In this document: positions 34,713-44,139 of the stretch, piece by piece
Numbering within the stretch: the first letter of the stretch is position 1
Layout of the letters: each line of letters opens with the position of its first letter
Source of the DNA: RCC90-49c sp051016155
GTDB taxonomy: Bacteria > Bacteroidota > Bacteroidia > Cytophagales > Amoebophilaceae
Reading direction: 5' to 3'
Length of the DNA: 64,000 nucleotides
Assembly: GCA_051016155.1 (NCBI GenBank)
Contig: CP136537.1
Coordinates: forward strand, 1,116,001 to 1,180,000
The notes under the pieces: generated by a model
The model's database searches: none
Seen by the model: only the letters and a program-made list of their open reading frames with translations
What the model was told of the DNA's origin: nothing
Made by a program: the position numbers and the translations under genes

Positions 34713-36496
34713 TACTCATTAAGAAGGGACTTTGCCTCGAGGAAGATACGTTCGTAAAGGAGGTGGGGATCGGTTGCAGGCTCTTGAGAAGGCAAGGGCA
34801 CAAGATGCTTTGGAAGAAAAGCGCGGTCATAGGCATCGACAGCTCGGAGGTGGGCATGAAAAAAAGGAGGCCTGGCTTCAGCCAGCTTACCGGTAAACTC
34901 TCCAGGGGAGAAGCGCATCAAGTCTTGAGCAGAGAAAAGGGGGCGCTGCTGATAGCTTGTGCTCTGGCCAGTGGTCTCACTGTGGCCCCCTTCAGAGGCG
35001 CTCGAAGAAGAAGAATCGCCTTTAAAAGGCTTTTCTACTTTGCCCATCAGCTCACTGCCATAGCGTGCCGAAGCGTCTTCAGTGTTGCCTACAAACTTAG
35101 AGACCAGGGTCTGTTGAATCTTCTGCGCTCCTACCTGGCCATAGGTATGCTCGAGCTGCGCATTGGCCTGAATGCAGGCAACAGTAGCGATGCCATACTT
35201 TCTGGCCGTAGCAGGGAGCTCCGAGAGGTCAGGAATGAAGAGGGTAGGCAGCTCGTCGATTGCCACAAAGCTAGGCTGTTTGTGATGGCCATACATGGCT
35301 TTAAAGCACATGGTGATCAGCGTAGCAATCAGAGGGCTATACGCTGCTTTGGTAGGGGGATGGTTGCCAATGCAAAAGAGGGTAGGATGCTGGGCATCGT
35401 TGATGGTAGGCAGGGGCTGCTCTCCTGAAAGGACGTAGAAGATTTCAGGGGCGAGTAGTAGCTGTAGGGAGACTTTGAGCGAAGCAGTGATGCCAGCGAG
35501 CTGTCCAGCGGCCTTGTCCCCAGCTTCGAGGGCATCTAGAATGGAGCTAGCATAGGTGCGGGCTTCCTGATCAGAGGCCAGGGCTTTGAGCACTTGGTTG
35601 ATGGGCTGCATGGCAAGGGCGAGCGCATGGGGTAGGGAGCAATGCTGGGAGTGGTTGTTGGCAAGCAAGACGAGAAGGCTTTTAAGCAAGACCTTGGTGC
35701 TTTGTCTCCAAAAGGAAGGAGCGGCGTGGGGCTGCGGATCAAGGTTAGCCAGCAGGACCGTCATGTACTCTTCAAGAAAGGCTCTGTTGCTGATGCAGTG
35801 CTGAGCAAAGGGATTGAATCTGCTGGTGCGGGTAAGGTCATGGAAGTTGACCACAAGAAAGCGCATGCGGGGCGGCTTGTGTCTGAGCAGGCAGTTAAAG
35901 GTAAACTGAGAGAGGGCATCAAAGTCATAGTCATAGACAAGGCCTGCATAGCCTTTTTTGATGAGCTGATACAGGATAGGCTCCAGAACAAAGCGGGTCT
36001 TACCGCAGCCTTGGTTGCCAAGGACAAGGCAGCCGCGCTGAGGGTTAGGGAGCGGTAGGGAGCCATCGGTAGTAGGCAGGGCGATGCCCAAGGGGCCTAA
36101 GCTTCGTGCTTGAGGGTTTTGCAGGGAGGGAGAAGCGTAAGGGGTCTCTTTTGTGGGTAGAAGCAAGAGCAGGGCAGCAAGCAGAAGAGGAAAAGCCAAG
36201 GGGGCGATGTTGATGGGAAAGGCGTAATCAAAAAAAAGGAAGAGAAGGAGAAGAAGCAGATAAGCGCCTCGAGAGAGCGCGTCTTGATGCAGCAGGAGCA
36301 CCTTGATGTTGGGATAGAGGAGCAGAGCAAATGCGGCCAGGGTAAAGGCCCTAGCAAAGAGGCTGTAGTGAGGCAAAAGCAAGTGAGAGGGCAGGAAGGG
36401 AAGCGGGTAGAGGCCACTGAGCTCGAGCAGATAAATCCAGTAAAAGGCTTGGTAGAGGAAGAGGCCAGTGAGCAGCGAAACAAGAGGGCGAGACAA
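34709..36496 (-). CDS. VirD4/TraG-like coupling protein
   Basis: Type IV coupling ATPase that brings the relaxase-DNA complex to a secretion channel. The 595-residue product has four or so N-terminal membrane helices (about 5-115), Walker A GNQGCGKT (160-167), Walker B FVAIDELPTLF (about 410-420) and a TraD/VirD4 C-terminal module (ARKYGIATVACIQANAQLE, VSKFVGNTEDASARY). A Ser/Thr/Gln-rich disordered insert (SSSSSASEGG) follows at about 500. The frame begins with TTG at 36496; no ATG fits. It lies apart from the relaxase, with cargo between them. Paired with MobV it makes the element mobilizable. Confidence 0.85.
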   Translation of the reverse strand: MSRPLVSLLTGLFLYQAFYWIYLLELSGLYPLPFLPSHLLLPHYSLFARAFTLAAFALLLYPNIKVLLLHQDALSRGAYLLLLLLFLFFDYAFPINIAPLAFPLLLAALLLLLPTKETPYASPSLQNPQARSLGPLGIALPTTDGSLPLPNPQRGCLVLGNQGCGKTRFVLEPILYQLIKKGYAGLVYDYDFDALSQFTFNCLLRHKPPRMRFLVVNFHDLTRTSRFNPFAQHCISNRAFLEEYMTVLLANLDPQPHAAPSFWRQSTKVLLKSLLVLLANNHSQHCSLPHALALAMQPINQVLKALASDQEARTYASSILDALEAGDKAAGQLAGITASLKVSLQLLLAPEIFYVLSGEQPLPTINDAQHPTLFCIGNHPPTKAAYSPLIATLITMCFKAMYGHHKQPSFVAIDELPTLFIPDLSELPATARKYGIATVACIQANAQLEHTYGQVGAQKIQQTLVSKFVGNTEDASARYGSELMGKVEKPFKGDSSSSSASEGGHSETTGQSTSYQQRPLFSAQDLMRFSPGEFTGKLAEARPPFFHAHLRAVDAYDRAFLPKHLVPLPSQEPATDPHLLYERIFLEAKSLLNEY

Positions 36497-36902
36497 GGTA
36501 GATAGAGCGGGTAAGGGGTAGAACTAATAGGCTTTTGTAGTGGCTAGAGGAGGAGGGTACTCAGTGAGGGCGAACTGGTTATTTGTCTATAAAGCCTCAA
36601 GGCCAAATATTATACATGTAATATACAAAAAAGAGAGTCATGGACTAACTAACTAAGCGGGCATGCATGCTATTGTATTTCTGTGCCCAGGGTGGGGCTT
36701 ATGCTCTTGATTGGCTAGCCATTTCCTAAAGGATGGAATTACTAGTAGGAAAAAGGTGGTGATAGAAGGCCGCTGCTTAGCCCTAGGCGAGTCTTTCGTT
36801 AAGGAAATTTTTAATACAAAACCTGAACATTTAGTTCAAATGGGCGGGGCTGGTCCTCGTAGAAGTCGCCTGCAATTTTGTGCCCTGTAAAAAAATTAAA
36901 GT
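36497..36902. other. Intergenic spacer between the coupling protein and an ankyrin gene
   Basis: About 400 bases between two minus-strand genes. TATTATACATGTAATATA near 36608 is an imperfect palindrome that might be a regulator site upstream of the coupling gene. Nothing else was recognised. Confidence 0.35.
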
Positions 36903-37625
36903 TTACATTAAAGGACAAAAGCCAATTTCCCAAGCCTTTCTTCCCCCTCGTTCTCTTAGATATTGCTGAATGGTTTCGTCAGTAGCCCAGTCAAGAGGAG
37001 TACGTGGCAACAAGTACGTATCTAATGGGTTTATCCGTGCACCTGCTTCTAAAAGTCGATCAATTACTGCTCGTCTCTCCTGTAGCTTGTCATTTTCGAC
37101 AGACGCAAAGTGTAAAGGAGTTCCATTCATATGATCTCGCACATTAACATCGGCACCATGCTCGATCAATAAATTAAGCATCTCTAAATGGCCTCTATGA
37201 GCAGCAGAGAGCAGTGGGGTGAACTGAAAGGCTTGTTCTCGAAGGTCTATCTTAACCCTAGCTTCTTCTATCAAAATGCGTGCAACCTGCGTGTAGCCTT
37301 TTTCTGCTGCTATGTGAAGTAAGCTCTCTTGAAACCTGCCCAGGCGACAGTGAGCATCTGCTCCTTGCTGCAAAAAAGTTCTCGTGTCATCGGCCTCTCC
37401 CTTCTTAACTGCTTCTACTAAACGAGTGGTTATAGGATATAATCGGTCCTGAGGAGCGCTGTTAGTAGGAGTAAGCGCAACCTCTTGCTCCTCAATATCC
37501 CCTTCTGCGGATTCTTCCCTTCCCAGCATTGCCAATGGCCTATTATGATAGCTACACCCTACGTGCAGTAAGCAAGATAATACGCATAGGGCCATGGTCC
37601 TGGTAAGATGTTGACAGCTTATCAT
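36903..37625 (-). CDS. Ankyrin-repeat lipoprotein
   Basis: From ATG 37625 the product is 240 residues: signal peptide with lipobox LHVGC (MISCQHLTRTMALCVLSCLL before it), a short acidic linker (about 30-60), then about five ankyrin repeats (QESLLHIAAEKGYTQVARIL, FTPLLSAAHRGHLEMLNLLIEHGADVN, GTPLHFASVENDKLQERRAVI, RTPLDWATDETIQQYL). The longer upstream frame has no signal peptide, so the internal Met is preferred. Ankyrin lipoproteins are common symbiont surface or effector proteins; partner unknown. Confidence 0.85.
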   Translation of the reverse strand: MISCQHLTRTMALCVLSCLLHVGCSYHNRPLAMLGREESAEGDIEEQEVALTPTNSAPQDRLYPITTRLVEAVKKGEADDTRTFLQQGADAHCRLGRFQESLLHIAAEKGYTQVARILIEEARVKIDLREQAFQFTPLLSAAHRGHLEMLNLLIEHGADVNVRDHMNGTPLHFASVENDKLQERRAVIDRLLEAGARINPLDTYLLPRTPLDWATDETIQQYLRERGGRKAWEIGFCPLM

Positions 37626-37751
37626 AACGAACACATTTAGTGATGAGTTTACGCCACAAGAACGTTGATTATTTTGTGATAATCGCCATAACAAGAAGGC
37701 AAGTTACGCTATAGAGCTCCTGTGCATAGAATCCAGCATATGGATTGGTTA

Positions 37752-37907
37752 CTGTCTTTAGCTACGCCGACCCAGGCGCCCCTTCTGCCAGGTAGGTAGA
37801 CAGGGAGCACAAACTTGTTTCCTGCTTTATCGGATATATCGTGTCGTCTATATGCAGGCTATTTATGTATTCCTTTCTACAAGATAACATATTGTGTCAG
37901 AACTACA
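37752..37907 (-). mobile_element. Heavily decayed relic of the IS5-like element (type D)
   Basis: Word-for-word echo of 29300-29448 with many changes: CTGTCTTTAGCTAC, CCAGG-GCGCC, CCTTCTGCCAGG, TATCGTGTCGT, GATAACATATTGTGTC. It contains remains of the left end and first codons only. A third, old copy of this IS. Confidence 0.65.
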
Positions 37908-38516
37908 TCTAAAGGGTAGCACTACTAGGCTTTTGCGAGGCCCTCGATTTGCCTTAACAACGGGGGCTGCTCAGCCCCTAGCAAGGATAGAGAAGGCCTG
38001 CGGCTACTGCTATGTATTTGCTTATCATGAGGTATATACAAATGCAGCATGGCTAAAGTGGCTTAGGACGCCGCTTTATGCAATAAAAGAGAACAAGTAC
38101 CGCACAACGCGCAGCTCTCTGCTACGCTATTATCTTCTCTTACTTGCTCGCTTTTAAAGCAACCCTCTTCTTAGAAAAAGGCTATCTCGAAGCAGGGGCC
38201 CCTCTTCCTTAAAGTGTACAATAGCCTACTACACTTTACCAAAAAAAGCAGCCTTGTTTCCCATCTCTTTTTCTTTTTATAGTGCTATTTATAGGCAGGG
38301 ATAGCTAGTGTTTCTTGTAACTTTAAAAAGAGTCTATGCCATTTTTATCACTTCTTTTTCTTATCGAATAGTTATAGACTTCTTGCCTTGTATTTCTTTT
38401 AATAGTTATATTTACAACAGGTGTATTTGGGAGCGCTGCAGTTCGGGCTTCGGCCCTGCTGCAGCTCTTCAAGCCTACTCCTTCAAGCAGACAAAATGTT
38501 GCCTCTATTACTAGCT
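37908..38516. other. Intergenic region with no clear gene
   Basis: About 600 bases, AT-rich in the middle. An 87-codon plus-strand frame (37894-38157) has no recognisable domain and starts inside IS debris. A GC-rich hairpin with arms GGGGGCTG and CAGCCCC occurs near 37965. Probably the debris of rearrangements. Confidence 0.4.
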
Positions 38517-39167
38517 ATGAACTCCAAAAGAGTGGTGTCGCTACTGGCGCTCTGGACCCTAGGCTGCCAAGAGGCCCCACCGCCAGCCCCTGCAAGCCTT
38601 ACATCACCGCCTACAACTACTAAAGCTTGCCCGCTGCCCTCAGAGGAGCCCACGAAAGACCCCATCGCTGTGCTAGAAGCTACCATCCAGACCCACTTTG
38701 GTCGCAGCCTGAATCAGACCGATCCTAAAACCTTGCTCACTCCTCTTCAAGAAGCAATTACTAAGGCAAGCCTAGAAGAGGTCGAACTGCTCCTTTCCCA
38801 TCCTCAGATCGAGCCCTCTAACTACTACAAGTACTGTGAAAGGGTCCAGCATATCAATGAGGATTACTGCACTCCCCCTTTGCTGCTGGCCTGCTTGAAG
38901 CTCGCTGGCCAGCAAGTAGATTTTGAGCAAGGCCTAGCCGTAGTGGAGGCTTTGCTCGAAGCAGGCCTTGATCCCAATCAGAAGTACGAACGGCTGATCC
39001 TTGCTGTCGACTATCTTCAGCAAAAGGGGATCGAGGCCTTCAATGCAACACAAAAAAGAGAAGGCGGACGGTATGTCGTTGAGGACATGTATTTTGGAGA
39101 GGCGTGCGTGGAGCAGATGCAAGACCCAGCACAAAAACAAAGATTGTTGGCCTTGCTTGAGCTGTAA
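38517..39167 (+). CDS. Lipoprotein truncated by an IS element
   Basis: From ATG 38517: lipobox WTLGC (Cys17), Pro/Thr-rich linker (about 18-50), then a helical, ankyrin-like region (LTPLQEAITKASLEEVELLLSHP, LAVVEALLEAGLDPNQKYERLI). The stop codon is supplied by the IS481-like element that starts at 39163: the final Leu codon and the TAA straddle the junction, so the native C-terminus is lost. The frame is otherwise intact. Function unknown. Confidence 0.7.
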   Translation: MNSKRVVSLLALWTLGCQEAPPPAPASLTSPPTTTKACPLPSEEPTKDPIAVLEATIQTHFGRSLNQTDPKTLLTPLQEAITKASLEEVELLLSHPQIEPSNYYKYCERVQHINEDYCTPPLLLACLKLAGQQVDFEQGLAVVEALLEAGLDPNQKYERLILAVDYLQQKGIEAFNATQKREGGRYVVEDMYFGEACVEQMQDPAQKQRLLALLEL

Positions 39168-40351
39168 TAGTCAGTATTTAATCTGACAATTAGATAATTT
39201 TAGTTAGCTCTCCTGTCTGCTAACTCATAACTGTCTGAGCTGCCCTTCAGGTGCATCAACTCATTATGCTTCTCCACACTCAGGTGCTTACTTGAGAGCA
39301 ACGTAGCCAACGGCGTCTTCCCATAACAATAACGTCCACTATGCACACGCTCCCCGTTGTAATAAGCTAACCATACATCCAAGTCCGTCTGTAACTCCTC
39401 TACACTCCTATATATCTTCTTGCGCATAGCACAATCAAAGAACTCCTGCTTCATCGTCCTGTTGAATCGCTCGCATATTCCGTTGCTCTGCGGGGAGTAA
39501 GCCCGCGTCATGCTATGACTTATCCCCTCGACCGATAAAAACAACTCATAGGCATGGTTCTCCAGTTTGCCTTTGTACTCTGTTCCTCGATCTGTTAGGA
39601 TGCGTAAGATAGGTACCCCTTGCTGCTCATACCAAGGGAGCACGCGGTCATTGAGCATATCAGCGCTCGTTATCGCTGTCTTTTCATTGTAGAGCTTGCA
39701 ATCTGCTACACGCGTGTAGGAGTCAATGTAGACTTGACCATAGACCTTGCCAATGCCCTTGAAGTGTCCTACATAGTAGGTATCCTGACAGCCTAGATAG
39801 CCTGGATGCTCCGTATCGATCTCTCCATGGGCTTCCTTATCACGCTGATGCTTCTCCATGGCCTGGAGCTGGGTCTCAGTGAGCACAAGGCCTTCTTGTG
39901 CCATCTTAGCTTCTAAGGCCTGAAGTCTCTTCTTGATATTATTCAAGTCATTTCGGAGCCAAATAGAGCGAACGCCTCCAGGGGAAACGATAATACCTTG
40001 CTTTTTGAGCTCATTAGCGACTCTAAGTTGCCCATAAGCAGGAAAGTCAGTGGCCATCTGAACGACCGCCTTTTCAACAGGGGGCTCTACTCTATTAGCC
40101 AGGATAGGCTTTTTGCGACTGATCTCTAGCAATGCTTCTTGCCCTCCTGTCTCAAAGAGCTCTTTAAAGCGATAGTAGCTGTCTCGACTGTATCCCATGG
40201 TTTTGCAAGCGGCCGAGATGTTGCCCAGACTCTTAGCGAGTTCAAGCAGTCCAATTTTGGGTTTGATAATCTTCTGGTTTAAGTTCATGATGGTAGTAGT
40301 TTAAGTTGTTGTACAATTTAACCAATGTCAGATTAAATTTCAACTACTACA
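39163..40351 (-). mobile_element. IS481-like element, copy 1
   Basis: About 1189 bases; terminal repeats share TGTARTAGT and ATTTAATCTGACA. Carries one transposase gene. It has the same protein as copy 2 at 49655, so it moved recently. The bases on its two sides do not match as a target duplication, and both neighbouring genes are cut. Confidence 0.9.
39200..40288 (-). CDS. IS481-like DDE transposase (copy 1)
   Basis: 362-residue transposase with an N-terminal helix-turn-helix (LLELAKSLGNISAACKTMGY, DSYYRFKELFETGG), a rve integrase core with QVYIDSYT, LRILTDRGTEYKG and GICERFNRTMKQEF as the DDE positions. Single ORF, as in IS481-type elements. Complete; a twin is at 49718. Confidence 0.92.
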   Translation of the reverse strand: MNLNQKIIKPKIGLLELAKSLGNISAACKTMGYSRDSYYRFKELFETGGQEALLEISRKKPILANRVEPPVEKAVVQMATDFPAYGQLRVANELKKQGIIVSPGGVRSIWLRNDLNNIKKRLQALEAKMAQEGLVLTETQLQAMEKHQRDKEAHGEIDTEHPGYLGCQDTYYVGHFKGIGKVYGQVYIDSYTRVADCKLYNEKTAITSADMLNDRVLPWYEQQGVPILRILTDRGTEYKGKLENHAYELFLSVEGISHSMTRAYSPQSNGICERFNRTMKQEFFDCAMRKKIYRSVEELQTDLDVWLAYYNGERVHSGRYCYGKTPLATLLSSKHLSVEKHNELMHLKGSSDSYELADRRAN

Positions 40352-40603
40352 CATGATGACGCCACTCTGAAAGACCTCTTTCGAGTCGCCTAGGAGAGAG
40401 CCTCCGCCAATGCCAGTAGCCAGGTAAGTAAGCACGAGGGTGGGGGTGGAGAAGTTCCTTCCCGAGAGGGCATAGTCATGAATCGAGCGAATGCCCTTGC
40501 TAGCAAGAAGGCCAACAAGAAGGGTGATTACTAAGAAAGCCTCTACAATGTGTAGGTCGTTAGAAGGGAGGGAGAGCAGCAGTGCCTCCAAGAAGATAGT
40601 CAT
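40352..40603 (-). pseudogene. 5' fragment of a sodium/solute symporter (SSS family)
   Basis: From ATG 40603 it encodes about 83 residues: a first membrane helix (VEAFLVITLLVGLLASKG) and HDYALSGRNF followed by TLVLTYLATGIGGGSLLG, the conserved start of SSS-family transporters. The IS481-like element cuts it there; the remaining 80 percent of the gene is not in the window. So it was once a solute importer, now dead. Confidence 0.75.
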
Positions 40604-40908
40604 AGCTTTTAGGTGTTAAGCTAGACCAGGAGGTCCTATGGCCTGATGTGAAACAAGAAAGAGGCGTGGACCTCCGCTGCCAACCAGCAAGCGGAGGCAC
40701 GACCAAGCACCTGGCAAGACTGGCAGAACAGTCAGAGGAACACGCCTCCTCTCTTGAAGGGGAAGCAGTTCTTGTGGCATCTCTTCTTGCTCTAAAGAAA
40801 TTTGGTCGTTTTCCGCTTGCGAGATTGTAGCGACGCCAGGGGCAAGGATAGTAAAAGTTGGAGATAAAACCCAAAAGCCCCAAGGAAAAAATTTCTATCT
40901 TGTGCAGG
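40604..40908. other. Spacer between the symporter fragment and the MNT-HEPN gene
   Basis: About 305 bases. A 60-codon plus-strand frame (40648-40830, with QPASGGTTKHLARLAEQSE and LLALKKFGRF) has protein-like composition and may be the tail of a lost gene, but no family is recognised. Confidence 0.3.
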
Positions 40909-41808
40909 ATGAGCAGCCAACAAAACATCTACACCAATACGCTGGATCATCTGCCTTTAGCCAAGCAAGAGGAGCTTACGCGGATGGTAGAGCTGATTCG
41001 CAGCGAGTCAGAGGTAGAGATGCTGATTCTGTTTGGGAGTTATGCGACAGGCAAGTGGGTCGAGGACATGTATGTGGAGGATGGGACGACCTATGAGTAC
41101 AAGAGTGATGTAGATATTTTGGCTGTTACTAAGGCGAAGAAAGAGTATGGGGATCGTGCTTTGCAACGAGCAAGCGATGCGATCCGCAAGCATCCAGGCC
41201 TAGGGATAGCGAGTATTATTCATCACTCTATACACTTTTTGAATGAGAAGATCAGCCACCAGTATTACTTCTACATTGATGTGTATAGGGAAGGGGTGCT
41301 ACTCTACGATAGTGGGCACTTCAAGCTGTCACCTCCTCGCCCTATTAGGCCCAAGGTGAGGCTAAAGAAGGCGCAGGAGGAGTTTGACTATTGGTTTAAG
41401 AAGGGAGAAGAGTTTATGATAGACTCCCAAAATGCCACCAAGCGGGAGAGTTTTGAGATAGCAGCATTTTATCTTCACCAATCCACTGAGAGTTACTACA
41501 TCGCCTTTCTGCTGGTTTTTACGGACTACCGCCCCAAGACGCATGATCTGGTGGACTTGGGCAGCAGAGCAAGCAAGATTGATAAGGCCATGCAGCCAGT
41601 CTTTCCTTGCCGCACCCAAGAGGAAAAGGATTTGTTCGATCTTTTAAGAAGGGCTTATGTGGATGCCAGGTACCGCAAAGACTACACCATTACCTCCCAG
41701 GAGCTTCAGTATCTCTCTGAGCGCGTGCTGCTTTTAAGAGCGCTTACCGAGCAGCTGTGTAAAGAAGAAATGCAGCGGCTTAAGGAGGCCATTGGTGGGG
41801 CATCATGA
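40909..41808 (+). CDS. MNT nucleotidyltransferase-HEPN fusion protein
   Basis: 299-residue protein with an N-terminal minimal nucleotidyltransferase (LFGSYATGKW at about 41-50, then SDVDILAV with the metal-binding aspartates at 67-69) and a C-terminal HEPN domain (about 140-285) with FYLHQSTESYYIAFLL and ARYRKDY. Fused or paired MNT-HEPN proteins are known as toxin-antitoxin or antivirus modules in which HEPN is an RNase or AMPylation target. Here both parts are on one chain, so the role is uncertain. ATG 40909 is chosen over 40858 because it begins directly before the domain. Its last 100 bases recur after each downstream Rpn gene. Confidence 0.82.
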   Translation: MSSQQNIYTNTLDHLPLAKQEELTRMVELIRSESEVEMLILFGSYATGKWVEDMYVEDGTTYEYKSDVDILAVTKAKKEYGDRALQRASDAIRKHPGLGIASIIHHSIHFLNEKISHQYYFYIDVYREGVLLYDSGHFKLSPPRPIRPKVRLKKAQEEFDYWFKKGEEFMIDSQNATKRESFEIAAFYLHQSTESYYIAFLLVFTDYRPKTHDLVDLGSRASKIDKAMQPVFPCRTQEEKDLFDLLRRAYVDARYRKDYTITSQELQYLSERVLLLRALTEQLCKEEMQRLKEAIGGAS

Positions 41809-41841
41809 GCAGCGTTTAACCCTATTTTCATTACACTTTCT

Positions 41842-42747
41842 ATGAGTGAGATGAGTATCAATAATCCCCATGACACTTTCTTTCGCCGCAGCCTTGCTGA
41901 CCTAGCCACTGCCAAGGACCTCCTGCAAAGGTATTTGGCCCCTGAGCTAGTGGAGCGCATCGACTGGGACTCGCTCCAGATGAGCAATCAAAGCTTTGTC
42001 AAAGAAGCGCTCAAGGAGCTGCACAGCGATGTAGTTTACACTTGCCGCATAGATGGGAAAGAAGCCTATCTCTACTGCCTTATTGAGCATCAGAGCACGC
42101 CTGATCCTTTGATGCCCTTTCGGCTTTTGCAGTATAACGTAGCCATGATGGAGGAGCACCTCTCTCAAGGCCATAAGCAGCTGCCGCTCATTGCTAACCT
42201 AGTGCTCTACTCAGGCCAGCAGGCGCCTTATCCTTACACTACGGATATTTTCGATTGCTTTGAGGAGCCCACCCTAGCAAGAGCTATGATGTTCAAGCCT
42301 TTTGAGCTGATTGATCTCAGTGCATACAGGGAGGAAGAATTAGCCCAAGGAGGGGCATCAGACTTGTTGCAGCTACTCTTAAAGCATAGTCGCTATCGGA
42401 GCTACTTGGACTGGATCAAGGCCCATCCTAAATTCATTGAAGCGTTACTCAAGCGGGTGTATGGAATTAGTGGTGTGATATATATATTGGCCACAGAAGA
42501 GAAGGATAGTTCAGAGGCCATCATCAAGGCCATCAGTGCAATCATCCCAAAGAAAAAGGAAGCAATCATGACTGCAGCACAACAACTAAGACAAGAAGGT
42601 AGACAAGAAGGTAGACAAGAAGGCATCCAAGTTAGAAACCTCGAGATCGCCCGTAATATGTTTCATCAGCTTCATTTGGATACAGACGCTATACAGAGAG
42701 TCACAGGACTGAGCAGGGAAGAGCTCGAGCGCCTCCAAAAAGAGTAG
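41842..42747 (+). CDS. Rpn family nuclease, tandem copy 1
   Basis: 301 residues: N-terminal PHDTFFRRSLADLATAKDLLQRYL, nuclease core with ELHSDVVYTCRIDGKEAYLYCLIEHQ (D, E-x-Q active-site positions), PYPYTTDIFDCFEE, and a C-terminal tail with QEGRQEGRQEG followed by a small domain (ARNMFHQLHLDTDAIQRVTGLSREELERLQKE). Almost identical to the next gene up to about residue 250. Follows the MNT-HEPN gene by 33 bases. Confidence 0.9.
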   Translation: MSEMSINNPHDTFFRRSLADLATAKDLLQRYLAPELVERIDWDSLQMSNQSFVKEALKELHSDVVYTCRIDGKEAYLYCLIEHQSTPDPLMPFRLLQYNVAMMEEHLSQGHKQLPLIANLVLYSGQQAPYPYTTDIFDCFEEPTLARAMMFKPFELIDLSAYREEELAQGGASDLLQLLLKHSRYRSYLDWIKAHPKFIEALLKRVYGISGVIYILATEEKDSSEAIIKAISAIIPKKKEAIMTAAQQLRQEGRQEGRQEGIQVRNLEIARNMFHQLHLDTDAIQRVTGLSREELERLQKE

Positions 42748-42821
42748 CCCCCCCTTTTGCGTCCTTGGATGAAGCACCTTGGGTGGACCAGGGGATCTTT
42801 TCCGAAATGCCCTAGCATATC

Positions 42822-42951
42822 TCGCTCTGAGCGTGTGCTGCTCCTAAGAGAGCTTACCGAGCAGCTGTGTAAAGAAGAAATGCAGCGGCTTACAGAGGCC
42901 ATTGGTGGGGCATCATGAGCAGCGTTTAACCATATTTTCATTACACTTTCT
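42822..42951 (+). repeat. Copy of the MNT-HEPN 3' end and spacer before tandem Rpn copy 2
   Basis: CTGAGCG-GTGCTGCT, GAGCAGCTGTGTAAAGAAGAAA and GGCATCATGAGCAGCGTTTAACC repeat 41711-41841 with few changes. It shows the duplicated unit was MNT-HEPN tail plus Rpn gene. A more diverged third copy is at 44140-44250. Confidence 0.85.
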
Positions 42952-43866
42952 ATGAGTGAGATGAGTATCAATAACCCCCATGACACCTTCTTTCGCCGCA
43001 GCCTCACTGACCTAGCTACCGCCAAGGACCTCTTACAAAGATATTTGGCCCCTGAGCTGGTGGGGCGCATCGACTGGGACTCGCTCCAGATGAGCAATCA
43101 AAGCTTTGTCAAGGAAGCGCTCAAGGAGCTGCACAGTGATGTAGTTTACACTTGCCTCATAGATGGGAAAGAAGCCTATCTCTACTGCCTTATTGAGCAT
43201 CAGAGCACGCCTGATCCTTTGATGCCCTTTCGGCTTTTGCAGTATGATGTAGCCATCATGGAGGAGCACCTCTCGCAAGGGCACAAGCGGCTGCCTATCG
43301 TTGCTAACCTAGTGCTCTACTCAGGCCAGCAGGCGCCTTATCCTTACACTACGGATATTTTCGATTGCTTTGAGGAGCCCACCCTAGCAAGAGCCATGAT
43401 GTTCAAGCCTTTTGAGCTGATTGATCTCAGTGCATACAGGGAGGAAGAATTAGCCCAAGGAGGGGCATCAGACTTGTTGCAGCTACTCTTAAAGCATAGC
43501 CGCTATCGGAGTTACTTGGACTGGATCAAGGCGCATCCACGCCTGATCGAAGAACTGCTCAAGCGGGTGTATGGAATTAGCGGCGTGATATATATATTGG
43601 CGACAGAAGAGAAGGACAGTTCATCGTCAATTATTGAGGCCATCAGTGAGATCATCCCAGAAAAAGAGAAAGAAATTATGACTGCAGCACAACAACTAAG
43701 ACAAGAAGGTAGACAAGAAGGCATGCAACAGGGAATGCAAACAAAAAGCTTGGAGATAGCCCTTGGAATGCTCAAAGACAAAGCGCCCAAAAAGAAGGTA
43801 AGTACGTGGACAGGATTAAGCCTCCGAGAGATAGAAAGACTCGTAAAAGAGCTTAATAAAAGCTAA
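42952..43866 (+). CDS. Rpn family nuclease, tandem copy 2 with a different tail
   Basis: 304 residues; residues 1-230 nearly match tandem copy 1 (same MSEMSINNPHDTFFRRSL start, same DVVYTCLIDGKEAYLYCLIEHQ core). The tail differs: QEGMQQGMQTKSLEIALGMLKDKAPKKKVSTW and a final LSLREIERLVKELNKS. The swap fits recombination between Rpn genes at their repeated Gln-Glu-Gly stretch. Intact. Confidence 0.9.
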   Translation: MSEMSINNPHDTFFRRSLTDLATAKDLLQRYLAPELVGRIDWDSLQMSNQSFVKEALKELHSDVVYTCLIDGKEAYLYCLIEHQSTPDPLMPFRLLQYDVAIMEEHLSQGHKRLPIVANLVLYSGQQAPYPYTTDIFDCFEEPTLARAMMFKPFELIDLSAYREEELAQGGASDLLQLLLKHSRYRSYLDWIKAHPRLIEELLKRVYGISGVIYILATEEKDSSSSIIEAISEIIPEKEKEIMTAAQQLRQEGRQEGMQQGMQTKSLEIALGMLKDKAPKKKVSTWTGLSLREIERLVKELNKS

Positions 43867-43883
43867 CTACTTAGCTTACAAAG

Positions 43884-44078
43884 ATGCTCAAGCTCTGGGA
43901 AGCAATCATGACTGCAGCACAACAACTAAGACAAGAAGGTAGACAAGAAGGCATCCAAGTTAGAAACCTCGAGATCGCCCGTAATATGTTTCATCAGCTT
44001 CATTTGGATACAGACGCTATACAGAGAGTCACAGGACTGAGCAGGGAAGCGCTCGAGCGCCTCCAAAAAGAGGAGTAG
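43884..44078 (+). pseudogene. 3' fragment of an Rpn gene
   Basis: Only the tail remains: AIMTAAQQLRQEGRQEGIQ and the small C-terminal domain (NMFHQLHLDTDAIQRVTGLS). Nearly identical to the end of tandem copy 1. It lies 17 bases after copy 2, so it is probably the exchanged tail left after recombination. Confidence 0.85.
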
Positions 44079-44139
44079 TGCCCCATTTGCCTGCCTGGAT
44101 GAAGGATGCTGGCTGAATCAGGCGATCCTCTCAGAAGCG

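Noticed and set aside
36284..36505. Plus-strand frames antisense to the coupling protein gene (35-36.5 kb)
   Set aside because: These are shadows of a clear ATPase gene with Walker motifs on the minus strand.
37894..38157. 87-codon plus-strand frame
   Set aside because: Starts in IS debris and shows no domain or conserved pattern.
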